Positions 34,050-45,197 of a stretch of 64,000 nucleotides of DNA are shown in pieces. Source of the DNA: Diadema setosum (lineage: Eukaryota; Echinodermata; Echinoidea; Diadematoida; Diadematidae); contig CM067064.1 of the NCBI GenBank assembly GCA_033980235.1, positions 32,019,170 through 32,083,169 of the forward strand, written 5' to 3'. How positions within the stretch are numbered: position 1 is the stretch's first letter; each line of letters starts with the position of its first letter. Made by a program: the position numbers and the translations under genes. The notes beneath the pieces are model-generated. The model was not told the origin of the DNA and did no database searches. It worked only from the letters and a program-made list of their open reading frames with translations.

Positions 34050-35617
34050 TCAAATAGGCTATCACTCAATGCTCAAAAAACGAAATATATGCTTTTTAGT
34101 AACACTGTTGATAGTTTAAGTATGATTATAGTATTAGATGACTCTCATCTACAAAGAGTCTCACATACCAAATTTTTGGGTGTCATTGTGGATGACAGAC
34201 TTTCCTGGAAATCACATGTTAATAATGTTTGTAATATAGTATCACGCAATATAGGTATAATAAATAGATTGACATTTTATATTTCACAAAAATCATTACT
34301 TATGTTATATTCGTCGTTAATATTGCCTCATCTTAATTATGGAGTATTAGTTTGGGGCAACATCCATCAGAATTTATTAGACAAAGTGTTCCTTTTACAA
34401 AAGAAAGCTCTTCGTGTTATCTGTAATTCCTCTGTATGTTCTCATACAAATATGTTGTTTGCCTCCAACAAGCTCTTAAAAATGACAGATTTTTTTTTTT
34501 TTTTTTTAATTTAGGGCAGTTTATGTACAAGTATTGTAACAACTTGCTTCCGTCTATTTTTGATTCTATGTTCCTCAAAAATCAATCATTTCATAAATAT
34601 CCCACTAGGCGATCTGGTGAACTTCATTTACCTCTTTTAAGAACGATTTTTGCTAAAAACTCACTTATTTATGTAGGCCCAAATTATTGGAATTCTTTGA
34701 ATCATGACTTAAAAGATGCTCCATCCATATACTCTTTCAAGAGGAGACTGAAGTCTTTTTTATTGCAATCGTATGACTCTACAATACTGAATTAACCTTT
34801 TGGCTTTTTTTTAATACTAACCTGTTTACTTTGTCCCCTATTCGAAGAATTAACGGTATTTTTCCCCCTGGAGGTTTGCAATGTTGTCATCTATGCCATT
34901 TTTTTTTTACCCATAGAGTCTAGTAGCTGACTCTCCGTGTGCTACTTCGGTTCATATATCCCTCTATTTTCTATTTTCTTGTCTTTCTTCAAGGCGTCAA
35001 AATTTCGCTTTCCCCAGCAACTATCTTCTGTTTCTCTCGGCATGCTTCTGCCGAACATCGCTGTTAATGTTTATGTTGTTTCTGTTGTTCTGTTACTGTT
35101 TCTGTCTCTTGTTTGCGTTCTTGTCTGCTATTTTGTCTTCAGTTCGTCAGTCTTGTCCATCCCGTTTTGTCTTTTACAACCTTTTCTTTAGTAGTTGTCT
35201 TGCTGTCTAGTCCTGTTTTATGTTAGTTCGCGTCTATGTAAATGTATTTATTTGTTAATCTAATTTCTAGTGGGCTTCCAGACTTCTTCCACTTTGTTAT
35301 CTGTTTTTATATACGACGGTTCAATTTAGGATCTTCTCGTTGATGTTCTTCTCCAGAGGGACCCACATACTACAAGCTCTGTCTTTTTAGTGGGTCCCTC
35401 CATTTTTCGCATTTAAAACAACGGTATACATGTATTTCGCTTTGATCACTTATGTTTCTTTCTTGCAATACAATGTATGATTACTTTAGGTCCTCAATTG
35501 TTATACTCTTTTTATTTCACTATGTTCTACTTACCTTATTTTCTGTTACGAAATGAAGTGAAACATATGTTTTTTGTTGAAAAATGAAATAAACTTTGAA
35601 CTTGAACTTGAACTTGA
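34050..35617 (+). pseudogene. 5'-truncated CR1-like LINE
   Basis: From 34053 the plus strand encodes NRLSLNAQKTKYMLFSNT, then FLGVIVDDRLSWKSHV, YSSLILPHLNYGVLVWGN, a frame change at a T run (34489-34508), then LGQFMYKYCNNLLPSIF, YPTRRSGELHLP and YVGPNYWNSLN, stopping at 34795. This equals residues from about 777 to the end of the intact LINE at 41580-44636, diverged in protein. An 820-base 3' UTR ends in AATAAAC and three copies of TTGAAC. It is a dead-on-arrival copy plus one frameshift. Confidence 0.85.
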
Positions 35618-36157
35618 AATTAATCGTATTAAGCAGGAAGTGACTAACTTCAAAGATGTGATTTGACATATCTTCAGAAAGTCAAGAATGATTATGAACT
35701 TGATGTAGATAGGCCTTATAGGTTAAAGCAATTCAGCATTCTTATAGGCAGTATATAATAGGCGCGAATACGATCAGCGACTTCGATAAGACATTTTTAT
35801 CATACGTCAAACCAAACTACTAAAGTAAAAAAAAAAATTACATAAAAATCCCGGAAAATTGGGTAAAGTCAACTTATAAAGACAACGAATGATATGCACA
35901 GTGATATTGTAACTTACAATATTCATACATAAATATGAGAGAAAAAGGTCGGATAATGCGGGGGAGATAATTTTCAAGTAGACATGCAGTTGTGATAGTC
36001 ATCTCCTGGGAATACGTTGATCTCATTAGGCTGCAAGTTTGCAGCATCACTGGAATGGGAAAATCTAATTTAGGATACAAATGTAGTGAAAACTTTCATC
36101 CTGAATGGTTTCCCTTCAAAATTGTGAAACTGTATATCTCTTATTATTTGTATACAG
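35618..36157. other. no gene seen
   Basis: Anonymous sequence upstream of the candidate membrane exon; ends in its acceptor tract. Confidence 0.4.
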
Positions 36158-36381
36158 ATATCCCAACAACCCATCAAACCACCAGCACTAAATGGCTAAG
36201 CATCCTAACTAAAACTCAGTGGATAGACGCGATGACGACATCAGAGCCATCACACGACATAACGTGGATTGTAGCTCCTGTCGTGGTCGCCCTTGCTTTC
36301 GTTGCTGTTGCTTTCTTGGGATGGTGGAACAAAATGCGTATTACTACATGGTACAGACGAGTCACCCACCAGGTGGTCTAA
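36158..36381 (+). CDS. candidate exon with transmembrane segment
   Basis: An acceptor (ttattatttgtatacag) precedes the reading (x)IPTTHQTTSTKWLSILTKTQ ... then a hydrophobic run ITWIVAPVVVALAFVAVAFL followed by GWWNKMR. This is a Thr-rich stalk, one membrane span and a basic stop-transfer, as in the last exon of a type I membrane protein. The frame stops at 36379-36381. A different frame stays open to 36484 and reads a polar tail (WSKVSTDPSKSDKRDAALET...), so a one-base indel near 36330-36375 may have truncated the tail. No partner exon was identified and the protein is not recognised. Confidence 0.4.
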
Positions 36382-37319
36382 GGTCTCAACTGATCCTTCC
36401 AAATCTGACAAGAGAGATGCAGCATTAGAAACCAGGGAGATATCGGCACTCCCAGAAACTACTGTGCACATCCATGATGTTTGAATAGAAATCTACCTTT
36501 GGAATGAGAAAGCACACTATAACCCTCATGATGTATCGCCATCGCATAAAACTATCACCGCAATGTTTCATGACTTTTTCTTTCAAGTCTCCCGCATCTT
36601 TTGACACCAAATATGCGACACCCGGGCACGCGGCTTCTGAAGTTATGCATAAATACAGTATGTACTTGCATGTCAGACCAAAAATTGCTCAAAACGTGAA
36701 TTCATGTACAATTTCTATGCAAACTGTGCTTACAGAAAATTTTAATAAAAGCGTGATTATTTTTGGGTTTTATCTAATAAAATCAATTAATAACATGCTT
36801 TCATGTTAGGAATAATATCGCGGACAAATTTCATCGACAAAACAATGAAAAAAAAAAGCAAAGATAAAGATGAATAAAAATGTTAAAACAAAAAAATACT
36901 TAAGGCTACGGTCACAACTCAGAGCGGCGACCGACCGATTTGTAGCCTGCTCGGTCGCTGCTGCAATTTTGGCACCGCACAGCAGTTTTGGGAGATGTTG
37001 AGCAGGCTGCAAACCCCTAGCGATGACCGAGCAGTGCCCTGTCGATTTCCCGTCGATCACCGATTGATTTTCAGTAAAATTTGGCGAAATATGGGGATCT
37101 GCAACGCGCAGAGTCCGAGCAGTCACCGAGCGATGCCCCATCGACAACTGGACGATCTCCCACCGGCCACCGGCCGATTTTAACGAAATCGCTCAGCGAC
37201 CGACGGGTGATCGATAGGTCATCTATACCAGTGACCCGTAGGCGTATACTGGCGGCTCTGCTGGAAATTTCTCACGAGCTACCTGTGTTTATTAATGTAG
37301 CTATGTGATTTGTGATGTG

Positions 37320-37349
37320 TTAATTAATTAATTAATTAATTAATTAATA
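37320..37349. repeat. (TTAA)n microsatellite
   Basis: About seven pure TTAA units. Confidence 0.9.
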
Positions 37350-37907
37350 GAGATAAAACTCGAGGCAAAAGATCAATACGAGTTAAAGTATTAACAAACC
37401 TCGGCTTGCACAGTTAACTAGAAATTAGGAAATAAAACAAAAGGGAGGAACACCAAGATGGAACAAAGATTAGAATAGATTATAATTTTTCAAAATGTCT
37501 TGTTTGCTTCTACATTTTACCGTACATGTATTTTGTTATTCTTATTTAATTTCATATTTTAATTTCCCCATCTCTTGTCATTCATTTCTTCTTCAATCAA
37601 TAGGCCTTTAATGAATGATAAGATGACCAAACCATATTTTACTACGTCAACATATTGACACTAACTTTGAGCTTTCATCTCTTTTGCCCCAAAGTGGTTG
37701 CCTCTGACTTCCATGTCCCTCATGTTGGTTGCCGAGATGTTGAGATGCTGAGATGTTGGTGGGGTTTCCTTGCCTCTTATCCCTCCCCCTGCTACTTCCA
37801 CATTGCGCTAGCTTATCTTCTCCATCTAGTCCCTGGCAAGCGCGCCGGAACACTTCTGGTTTTGGGGGGGCAAAATCTCAACGGGGGCACATTTTATGTG
37901 ACGATGT

Positions 37908-38950
37908 GAGATCCTCGGCGCGGGAGCGAAGCGAGTGAGCGGGGGGGGGGGGGTGGAAAGGGGGATCCCCCCCCCCACTGTAGGGAGCTTTTGTAAAACA
38001 GGGTACAAAAGTCGCGTTTATAGACCATTTAAAAGCAAATTTCTAAGGAATTAAACATAGTGAAAAATAATCAGTGCGAAGGACTCATTATTACATAAAA
38101 ACGGGAGTACATAATAATGTGATTGTGTGAGATCCTCGGCGAGGGAGCGAAGCGACCGAGCGGGGGGAGGGTGTGGGAGGGGGGATACCCCCTCCCACGG
38201 TAGGGACTTTTTGTAAAAACAGAGTGTAAAAGTCGCGTTTATAGAGAATTTAAAGCAAATTTATAGGGAATTATCATATTGAAAAAATCAGTTGGAAGGA
38301 CTACGATCATAACATACGGGAGTACATTAATAATGTGATGGTGCGAGATCCTCGGCGAGGGAGCGAAGCGACCGAGCTGGGGAAAGGTGTGGGAGGACTT
38401 TTTGTAAAAACAGAGTATAAAAGTCGCGTTTATAGAACATTTAAAAGCAAATTTCTAGGGAATTAACATATTGAAAAAATCAGTTGGAAGGGCTATGATC
38501 TCAAGCATACGGGGGTATTATTATGTGACGGTGTGAGATCCTCGTCGAGGGAGCGAAGCGACCGAGCGGGGGGAGGGTGTGGGAGGGGGGATACCCCCTC
38601 CCACGGTAGGGACTTTTTGTAAAAACAGAGTATAAAAGTCGCGTTTAGAGAACATTTAAAAGCAAATTTCTAGGGAATTAACATATTGAAGAAAATCAGT
38701 TGGAAGGACTATGATCTTAAACATACCCGGGGGTATATTATGAGTGATGGTGTGAGATCCTCGTCGAGGGAGCGAAGCGACCGAGTGGGGGAGGGTGTGG
38801 GAGGGGGATACCCGCTCCCACGGTAGGGACTTTTTGTAAAAACAGAGTATAAAAGTCGCTTTTATAGAGCATTTTAAATTAAATTTCTGAGGAATTAAAC
38901 ATAGTAAAAGAAATCACTGCGAAGGACTATGATAATAACTTATGAAAACT
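37908..38950 (+). repeat. five-copy satellite, ~190-221 bp unit
   Basis: GAGATCCTCGGCGAGGGAGC landmarks lie at 37908, 38129, 38345, 38535 and 38754. Each unit has a GC-rich head (GAGCGAAGCGACCGAGCGGG, then a G/C palindrome) and an AT-rich tail (TAAAAGTCGCGTTTATAGA...). The third unit lacks part of the G/C palindrome. Confidence 0.85.
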
Positions 38951-40892
38951 TTTCATTTTACTATAAGTACGGGCAGAACGAGCGAGCCACTTTTACTTTG
39001 CAATTTCTGAAATGTACTCATTAAAAGCTTAAACGTGATCGCATCGTTCGAACAATAAAAATATTCTTATATGCTAGAAAGCAAAGAAGAAAATGAAATG
39101 CTTAAGGTTTACTAAAGGTATGTTTCAGCGGGCACACTCAAGGACACGAGGCTACCATCTATACACTAAATTTACTCATAAGTTACTATTAGTGTATAGA
39201 TACAATAATGTATGTTGTTAGTGTATTATAATTTTCGCCCCGTTAGGGGCGAAATTTTTTGCATTTTCAGTTATGAAATGACAACATTTAGACAAGAAAT
39301 ATGCCTTTATTGTTCATTTTGGTCTTTAAATCTGTGATTGATTATTTGTTACAGGGGGGCACTTGGGGGGGGGGGGGGGGCGCAAAAACTCGTTTTGCCC
39401 CCCCCCCCCCCCAACATTTTGTTTGGGAGGGCAAGTGCCACCCCTGCCCCCCCCGCTTCCGGCGCCCTTGGTCCCTGGCTTTCTGCAGTGCTTCTGTCAT
39501 TTTTAGTCCCTAAATCGCTCGACGGCGACCGCTCGATCTATTCTCTTGGTTTTCTTCTATGCTGTTGTCATTTTTGTCTCTATCATTTTTGTTCCCTAAA
39601 TCGCTCGGCAGCGACCGCTCGATTAGGTCAGTGCCTGGGCGGTTCCCGCTCGGACACCGAGCGTATTTTGGGCAGCGAGTGAAAACTGGTCGGTCGCCGC
39701 TAAGATTTTAACTCCGCGTTAAAACTTCAGCTGCGACCGACCGATGCCCCCCAAATCAGTGGCGCCTGGTTGGTTACTAGTCGGTCACCGGTCGTTGTCC
39801 GATCGGTTTTGGCTAAAAAAAAAATTTTGGTTGCACTTTTTTTTTTAACATTAGCTAAGGACACAAGAAAGAATAGTTACACACAAAATGTACCTATTTT
39901 GAGCTTTATTTAATGATTTACAGCAAATAGTCCGATTTCATGCATCATAATGCAAAAATTAGGGTAATTAAAGCATAAATGAAAAATCAAATATACAGTA
40001 TATTAGAGTACGTCACAGGCCGAGATCTGGGGGTGGGGGTGGGAGCCCATACCCCCACCCCCTCCCCCCCCCCACCCGCCCCCGGCTCCATCATCTACCG
40101 AAAACGGCCTAGTTAGGGTCAAGGGGACTTTTGATTACTTACTCATACTATTATCATTATGTGTGCTAAGTCTGGTTTAGAATTGTTCGATGAGGTGCAT
40201 AATGATCTTGATCCATTTAATTGTTATGACCAAAAATACAAAAAGTTCGTTGTAGTTATTGTGGTCAGCAGTTCAGCATCAAAAAGGGAAGCTATATCAG
40301 ACAGTACATAAATTTGACTAATGTGAGCAATCCAAAATGAGTCATCACAATTCTGTGTTAAGATGGTGTTAAAGATAATAATAAAGTTTTGGTAATACCT
40401 CAAAAGTTTCCCTGACTTTCCTTGTCTTAGTTTGTGTTTCAGGTTAAAGTACCTTTCATATAACTAACACTGTGAGACTTACTCGCCCCAAAGTGCTCTC
40501 ATGTCTTAGTAATCATGCAATAATGGTTTCGCACCAGAGCCGCCGCCGTACGGCGGCGGCGAGGTAGTACACGTATTGTGCGAATATCACTGCGACCAGC
40601 AGCGTGCAGCCCCATACGCATACTGTGTAGCTAACTGCGACCAGCAGCCCCATACGCATAGCTAAATGGGGCCTCGCATTGTAGCTTACAGGATCATGAC
40701 AGATTTAGTATCGCGGGTAAATATCAACTTAAAATCCAAAAATTTCATCAATTTAAAGACTTACCAGTTAAGTTGAAGTATTGAAAACAGGCTTTGGGCA
40801 ACGTTTGGTTTTGCCAATAGTCCCTTTCTGTTCGAATTGATGACTGAATGTGACTCGGTCGAGAGGACCTTGGGAGAGCTACGTACACTGAA

Positions 40893-43800
40893 TTCAAGTT
40901 CAAGTTCAATCATAGTTTATTTCCAATCAACGAAAATCAAAACGTAATACAAAGTATACATATCATAAAATGATATTGTCTACACTTTTACAAAAGGTTC
41001 ATGTAATATACGAAATAAATTATATACATCAACATATGTACAATAATCAGAAGGAACGATGCGTATACATGTATACTTCGCGAGCTTTCAGAAAATAACT
41101 TCAATTTTGGAAAATAGCGATCCACAAAAAAGCTAAGCTTGTAGGACGTGGATCCCTAAATAATTGATGAGTAAGCAATATATTATTCAAGTTTGTTTTA
41201 TTATTTTCTTACAGCATTTATATTGAATATAGATTACTTAAGTCGTTTGTAAAAATATAACTATACGCTGGCTTCGACAATAATAGGAAATAAGTATCAA
41301 TGCTAATACCCAGACAGTGTTCATTGAACTGGTGTACCGAGAAAATATAAGAAGGACGACACACTCGTACAGACATTCAGTTACCCACACACATATACGA
41401 CGCGAGACAGTACCGAGAAGAGAGAAGACGGTGACAATACAAGTCTACGAGGAACAAAGACAGGAAGGAAGAGGAAAGAAGAATAAAGAGAGAAGAGAGG
41501 TCTGCATACAGAACACGCCAAGTGCTGCGACATCAGGACAGGTGAAACCTCAAGCATGAATTAAAACAATTAATTCAGATTATCTAGAATTATAAGTAGA
41601 TAACAAATGTTTTCTGAATTTGTATTTAAATGTGAGGAATGAGGGTGAGTCTTTTAAGCTATTATCTAGATTATTCCAAAGTCTGGGTCCGGTATACATA
41701 AATGTATTTTGGGCATGTACGGTTCTCATGAATGGAAGGTGGAATTCGTTGGATCGTCGCGTAGGATAGTTATGTACATGACTGTTTCGATGAAAAGAGT
41801 CGTGAAATATTTTGGGTAAAAAGTTGCTGTTATAATTAAACATGAACTGACCAAGTTGAAACACATACAAATCTTTTATTTTTAGTATTCCATGGTAAAA
41901 AAACAAAGGATCTGTATGTTTTCGTGTAGTTAGGTTAAAAACAGTTCTGAGCGCTTTCTTTTGCAATAAAAAAAGTTTATCAAGTGTTATCTGATATGTA
42001 TTACCCCAAGCAAGAATCCCGTAGTTTAGATACGGTAGTATCAAACTAGAGTAAAGAGTTAATAATGCATATGAAGGAAGATAATATTTTAATCTGTTCA
42101 TTACGCCAATGTTTCGTGAAATAGTTTTACATATGCTATCAATATGATTCCTCCATGAAAGCTTGTTATCAACGCAAACACCAAGAAATTTAAAAGTAGA
42201 AACTTCTTCTAGGGGAGTAGTATCAAATGATATGTTTCCCGGGAGGCTATCTAAAGAGTTACTAAAAAGCATAAATTTTGTTTTTTGAATATTAAGTGAC
42301 AATTTATTTGCGTATATCCATTGTATAACCTTTTTCAGTTCTTCGTTTACTGTTCTTGCCAAGATATTTGGGTCGGGATGGGAAAAGAAAAGGTTAGAGT
42401 CATCCGCGAATAATATGAATGATAGTTTCTCCGAGGATCTATGAAAATCATTGATATAAATAATGAATAACAACGGACCTAGTAAGCTCCCTTGTGGGAC
42501 ACCACATGTTATCGTTTTATTTTGAGAATCAAAGCCATTGACATGTACAAATTGGGATCTATTTGATAGGTAACTCGTGAACCACTCCAAGGCCTTTCCA
42601 CGTATGCCATAATGGGATAATTTTGCGAGAAGTATTCCATGGTTAATCGTGTCAAAGGCCTTGGAGAAGTCCAAGAAGATACCTATCGTGTGTGAAAATG
42701 TGTCAAGTGCGTGTGTGACTTTGTCGATGAGGGCGAGTAATGCGTGTGTTGTGCTGTGGTTTTCCCTGAATCCAAATTGAAAATTTGAAAATATGTCACA
42801 GGTTTTAAGAAAACGTACTGTCCGGATGTAAACTATTTTTTCAAGAATCTTGGAGATAGAAGATAATAAAGATATAGGTCTATAATTGTTGACATCATCC
42901 TTCTCCCCTTTCTTGAAAATAGGAATTACTTTCGCAATTTTCATGCTATTTGGCACATGGCCAGTTGTAAGCGATGAATTGATAATATGTACTAGGGGAT
43001 CCACTATTTGAGGAATTATGTTTTTTATCAGGTGGTTATCAATTCCGTCGTGGCCAGGACTTTTTCCTTCTTTCAAATTGGCAACAATCCTTACTATTTC
43101 TTCTTTATATGTAGGGTCAAAAAATATAGTTTTGGAGTTAGGTGTATCTAAAAAATCAGTAAAAGTTTTACTTGAAAGAGGAATATTTTGAGAAAGATTT
43201 TGTCCAATTGAAGAGAAGAAGTCATTAAAAATTTCAGCCATGCCAGCGGGAGTGTTGCTGGAGGAATCGCCCCATCGAACTTCAGTAATATTGGATGAAT
43301 TGTTAGGTGTATTCATAGCATCTTTTAATATTTTCCATGTGTTTTTAATATCATTTTTATATTTATTTATCTGATTTACATAAAAGTTTTTCTTCCGCGT
43401 ACGTAATAATGTGGTGAGTGTGTTTTTATATGAAACATATTTGTTCTTATTTTTTTCAGTAGGATTGCATCTGTATTTATAAAATAAATTATTTTTTCTA
43501 TTTATAGATCGTAATATGGACTGGGTTATCCACGGGAGTTTTGGAATTTGCTTATATCTATCTTTTATATTACGCTGCGGAATATGGTTATCAATTTCAG
43601 AGGTAATAGTAGATATGAAGTAGTCATAAGACAAATTGACATCGGTGGTGTTGTATACAAAGGACCAGTCGATTTCTTTGAGGCTGTTTTGGAGACTTAT
43701 AAGCTTATCTGCAGTAATCTTACGTCGCTTGTGATACTTATTTTGTTTAGTCAGTTTAATTGGAACCTGGGCAAATATAGGATAATGGTCAGTGGTGTCT

Positions 43801-44890
43801 GAGAGGACGATACCAGACTCAGGAAGTGGAAGAACGTTAGAAAAAATGTTGTCTATGAGGGTAGCCGATTGACTGGCGACACGGGTAGGCTTGGAAATTA
43901 ATGGTAAAAACGAAGCAGACATTAATATTTCTATAAATTCTTGTGGGTTGTTTTGGGAATTACATTTCATGAGATCAATATTAAAATCGCCCATTAAAAA
44001 TGTATCTTTGTTAAGTATAATGGGATTTTGTACTAAATCCTGCATATATGTCAGAAAATCATTCAAATTCGACCGAGGGGGTCTGTAAATTACGCCAATC
44101 ACAATGTTTTTTCCATGTGGATTTATCAATTCAATAAAAAGGGATTCGAGTTTATCGTTCATAACACTGATCTCCTCATGTATAATATATTTAATTTTTT
44201 TCGAGATGTACAAACCAACTCCACCACCGACTTTGTTGTTTCTATTTCTAAATACAAATTCGAATCCGGGTAAAGAAAACAAATGACTGATATTGGAGTT
44301 CAACCATGTTTCTGTTAGTCCTATGATGGAGCAAGATTTTTGATCTGGGTTTTCTAGGAGTAAACGCAACTTGTCAAAGTTTTTGTTGATACTGCGTATG
44401 TTAAAGTGAGTTAACAACAATGTTTCATTGTCTGTATTCATGATACGATTCTTATATTGATTTTCAGTCAAATAAACACATGATGGACTCTGAACTGGAT
44501 CATTTGAGTCGAAATTATATTCAAATTCTTGTGCTGAGGTATTGTATTTATTGGATATATAATCTTCATACAAACTGGAAGTAATATTTGCATGGTCAGA
44601 TTCAGAATGCCTATACTGTGTCATAAAATTCATCACTATTCAAGGAATTGAAAACAAAATTTGTTATGTTAGCCATGGTTATAATAAAACATTCGGGAGT
44701 TAATAACTGGCTTCTCGCCTAGACCTGACTCAGCAGCTACGTGGGGGTATGCAGACCTAGAAGAAGAAAGGAAAACGAAATATGTACAGAGAAACATGAA
44801 ACACACACAGAACAAAGAAACGAACATGAACACACATGAGACAAAATCAACATCGTTACGGATGGTACTCAAGGGCATGGTCAGCGTCTG
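40893..44890 (-). mobile_element. CR1-like LINE, near full length
   Basis: Contains the intact ORF at 41580-44636. The 3' UTR (41579-40910 on the minus strand) ends in AATAAACTATGATTGAAC and a short TTGAAC tandem tail (40893-40909), with no poly-A. The 5' boundary is not sharp; no ORF1 is visible upstream of the ORF, so the copy is probably 5'-truncated or belongs to a single-ORF lineage. Confidence 0.75.
41580..44636 (-). CDS. non-LTR retrotransposon endonuclease-reverse transcriptase
   Basis: The 1018-codon open frame encodes the replication protein of the LINE. An apurinic-type endonuclease occupies about residues 70-290 with THFNIRSINKN (~76-86), LTETWL (~107), GVIYRPPRS (~181), MGDFNIDL (~215) and SDTTDHYPI (~279). 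The reverse transcriptase spans about 560-830 with RPISLLSS (586), FGFRENHSTTHA (621), DFSKAFDTINH (656, catalytic Asp), GVPQGSLLGPLLF (712), FADDSNLFF (743, catalytic Asp pair), LSLNIQKTKFMLF (779) and FKFLGVCVDNKLSW (815). A conserved C-terminal domain follows with LPYLNYGILAWGN, YPTRRSNEFHLP and YTGPRLWNNL. The overall organisation fits the CR1/Jockey group. No stop or frameshift occurs, so the copy is young and may be competent. The start Met could be either of the first two. Confidence 0.93.
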   Translation of the reverse strand: MMNFMTQYRHSESDHANITSSLYEDYISNKYNTSAQEFEYNFDSNDPVQSPSCVYLTENQYKNRIMNTDNETLLLTHFNIRSINKNFDKLRLLLENPDQKSCSIIGLTETWLNSNISHLFSLPGFEFVFRNRNNKVGGGVGLYISKKIKYIIHEEISVMNDKLESLFIELINPHGKNIVIGVIYRPPRSNLNDFLTYMQDLVQNPIILNKDTFLMGDFNIDLMKCNSQNNPQEFIEILMSASFLPLISKPTRVASQSATLIDNIFSNVLPLPESGIVLSDTTDHYPIFAQVPIKLTKQNKYHKRRKITADKLISLQNSLKEIDWSFVYNTTDVNLSYDYFISTITSEIDNHIPQRNIKDRYKQIPKLPWITQSILRSINRKNNLFYKYRCNPTEKNKNKYVSYKNTLTTLLRTRKKNFYVNQINKYKNDIKNTWKILKDAMNTPNNSSNITEVRWGDSSSNTPAGMAEIFNDFFSSIGQNLSQNIPLSSKTFTDFLDTPNSKTIFFDPTYKEEIVRIVANLKEGKSPGHDGIDNHLIKNIIPQIVDPLVHIINSSLTTGHVPNSMKIAKVIPIFKKGEKDDVNNYRPISLLSSISKILEKIVYIRTVRFLKTCDIFSNFQFGFRENHSTTHALLALIDKVTHALDTFSHTIGIFLDFSKAFDTINHGILLAKLSHYGIRGKALEWFTSYLSNRSQFVHVNGFDSQNKTITCGVPQGSLLGPLLFIIYINDFHRSSEKLSFILFADDSNLFFSHPDPNILARTVNEELKKVIQWIYANKLSLNIQKTKFMLFSNSLDSLPGNISFDTTPLEEVSTFKFLGVCVDNKLSWRNHIDSICKTISRNIGVMNRLKYYLPSYALLTLYSSLILPYLNYGILAWGNTYQITLDKLFLLQKKALRTVFNLTTRKHTDPLFFYHGILKIKDLYVFQLGQFMFNYNSNFLPKIFHDSFHRNSHVHNYPTRRSNEFHLPFMRTVHAQNTFMYTGPRLWNNLDNSLKDSPSFLTFKYKFRKHLLSTYNSR

Positions 44891-45197
44891 GGTATGTACA
44901 TGAGCTGAAAAAAAACAATGCAAAACATTAGCATGATACCAGAATTGACGGCCAGCGCATGCGCACACAAACATCTTATCCGTTCATGGATTTGAAATTT
45001 GTTCGCATGTGATAGCTGGTCGCTATGCGTATGGGGCTGCTGGTCGCAGTTAATTGCATGATTACTAAGAAATGAGAGCACTTTGGGGCGAGTAAGTCTC
45101 ACAGTGTTAGTTATATGATAGATACTTTAACCTGAAACACGGAAATTCAGGGAAACTTTTGACGTACCAAAACTTTTTATTATCTTTAAAGATGAAA

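Larger units (their letters stand above)
36902..39835. mobile_element. 2.9-kb insertion with CGGTCG-rich ends
   Basis: Starts GGCTACGGTCACAACTC. The first 310 bases and the last 340 bases carry many CGACCGA/CGGTCGG motifs (36925-37215 and 39510-39810), probable subterminal binding sites. The interior holds a (TTAA)n run, the five-copy satellite at 37908-38950, and long G/C runs. No transposase coding was recognised and the terminal repeats do not match cleanly. Confidence 0.5.
36525..40110 (+). mobile_element. split copy of the CCCTAACTAGGCC repeat
   Basis: 36525-36900 and 39836-40110 are the two parts of one repeat. The uninterrupted copy at 26068-26795 shows them adjacent. The right end reads CGGCCTAGTTAGGG. 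The interruption is the CGGTCG-rich element at 36902-39835. Confidence 0.6.
40369..45197. mobile_element. foldback repeat arms flanking the LINE
   Basis: 40369-40523 plus 40631-40665 matches the reverse complement of 45009-45197: AGTTTTGGTA, CAAAAGTTTCCCTGA, TAACACTGTGAGACTTACTC, TAGTAATCATGCAAT and CTGCGACCAGCAGCCCCATA. The left arm has an extra block of about 110 bases with a GCCGCCGCCGTACGGCGG palindrome. The LINE occupies the loop. Confidence 0.65.

Noticed and set aside
33595..34065. 156-residue minus-strand open frame
   Set aside because: It is carried by the (GT)n microsatellite (poly His-Thr) and adjacent G run; no start context or homology.
36806..37308. open frames rich in Arg, Ser and Asp on both strands
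   Set aside because: They translate CGGTCG/CGACCGA subterminal repeats in several frames with no homology.
37908..38950. CRISPR-like array
   Set aside because: Units are ~190-221 bp with no constant short repeat and variable spacers; it is a satellite in a eukaryotic element.
43548..44286. plus-strand open frames opposite the LINE
   Set aside because: Antisense shadows of the intact 1018-codon ORF.
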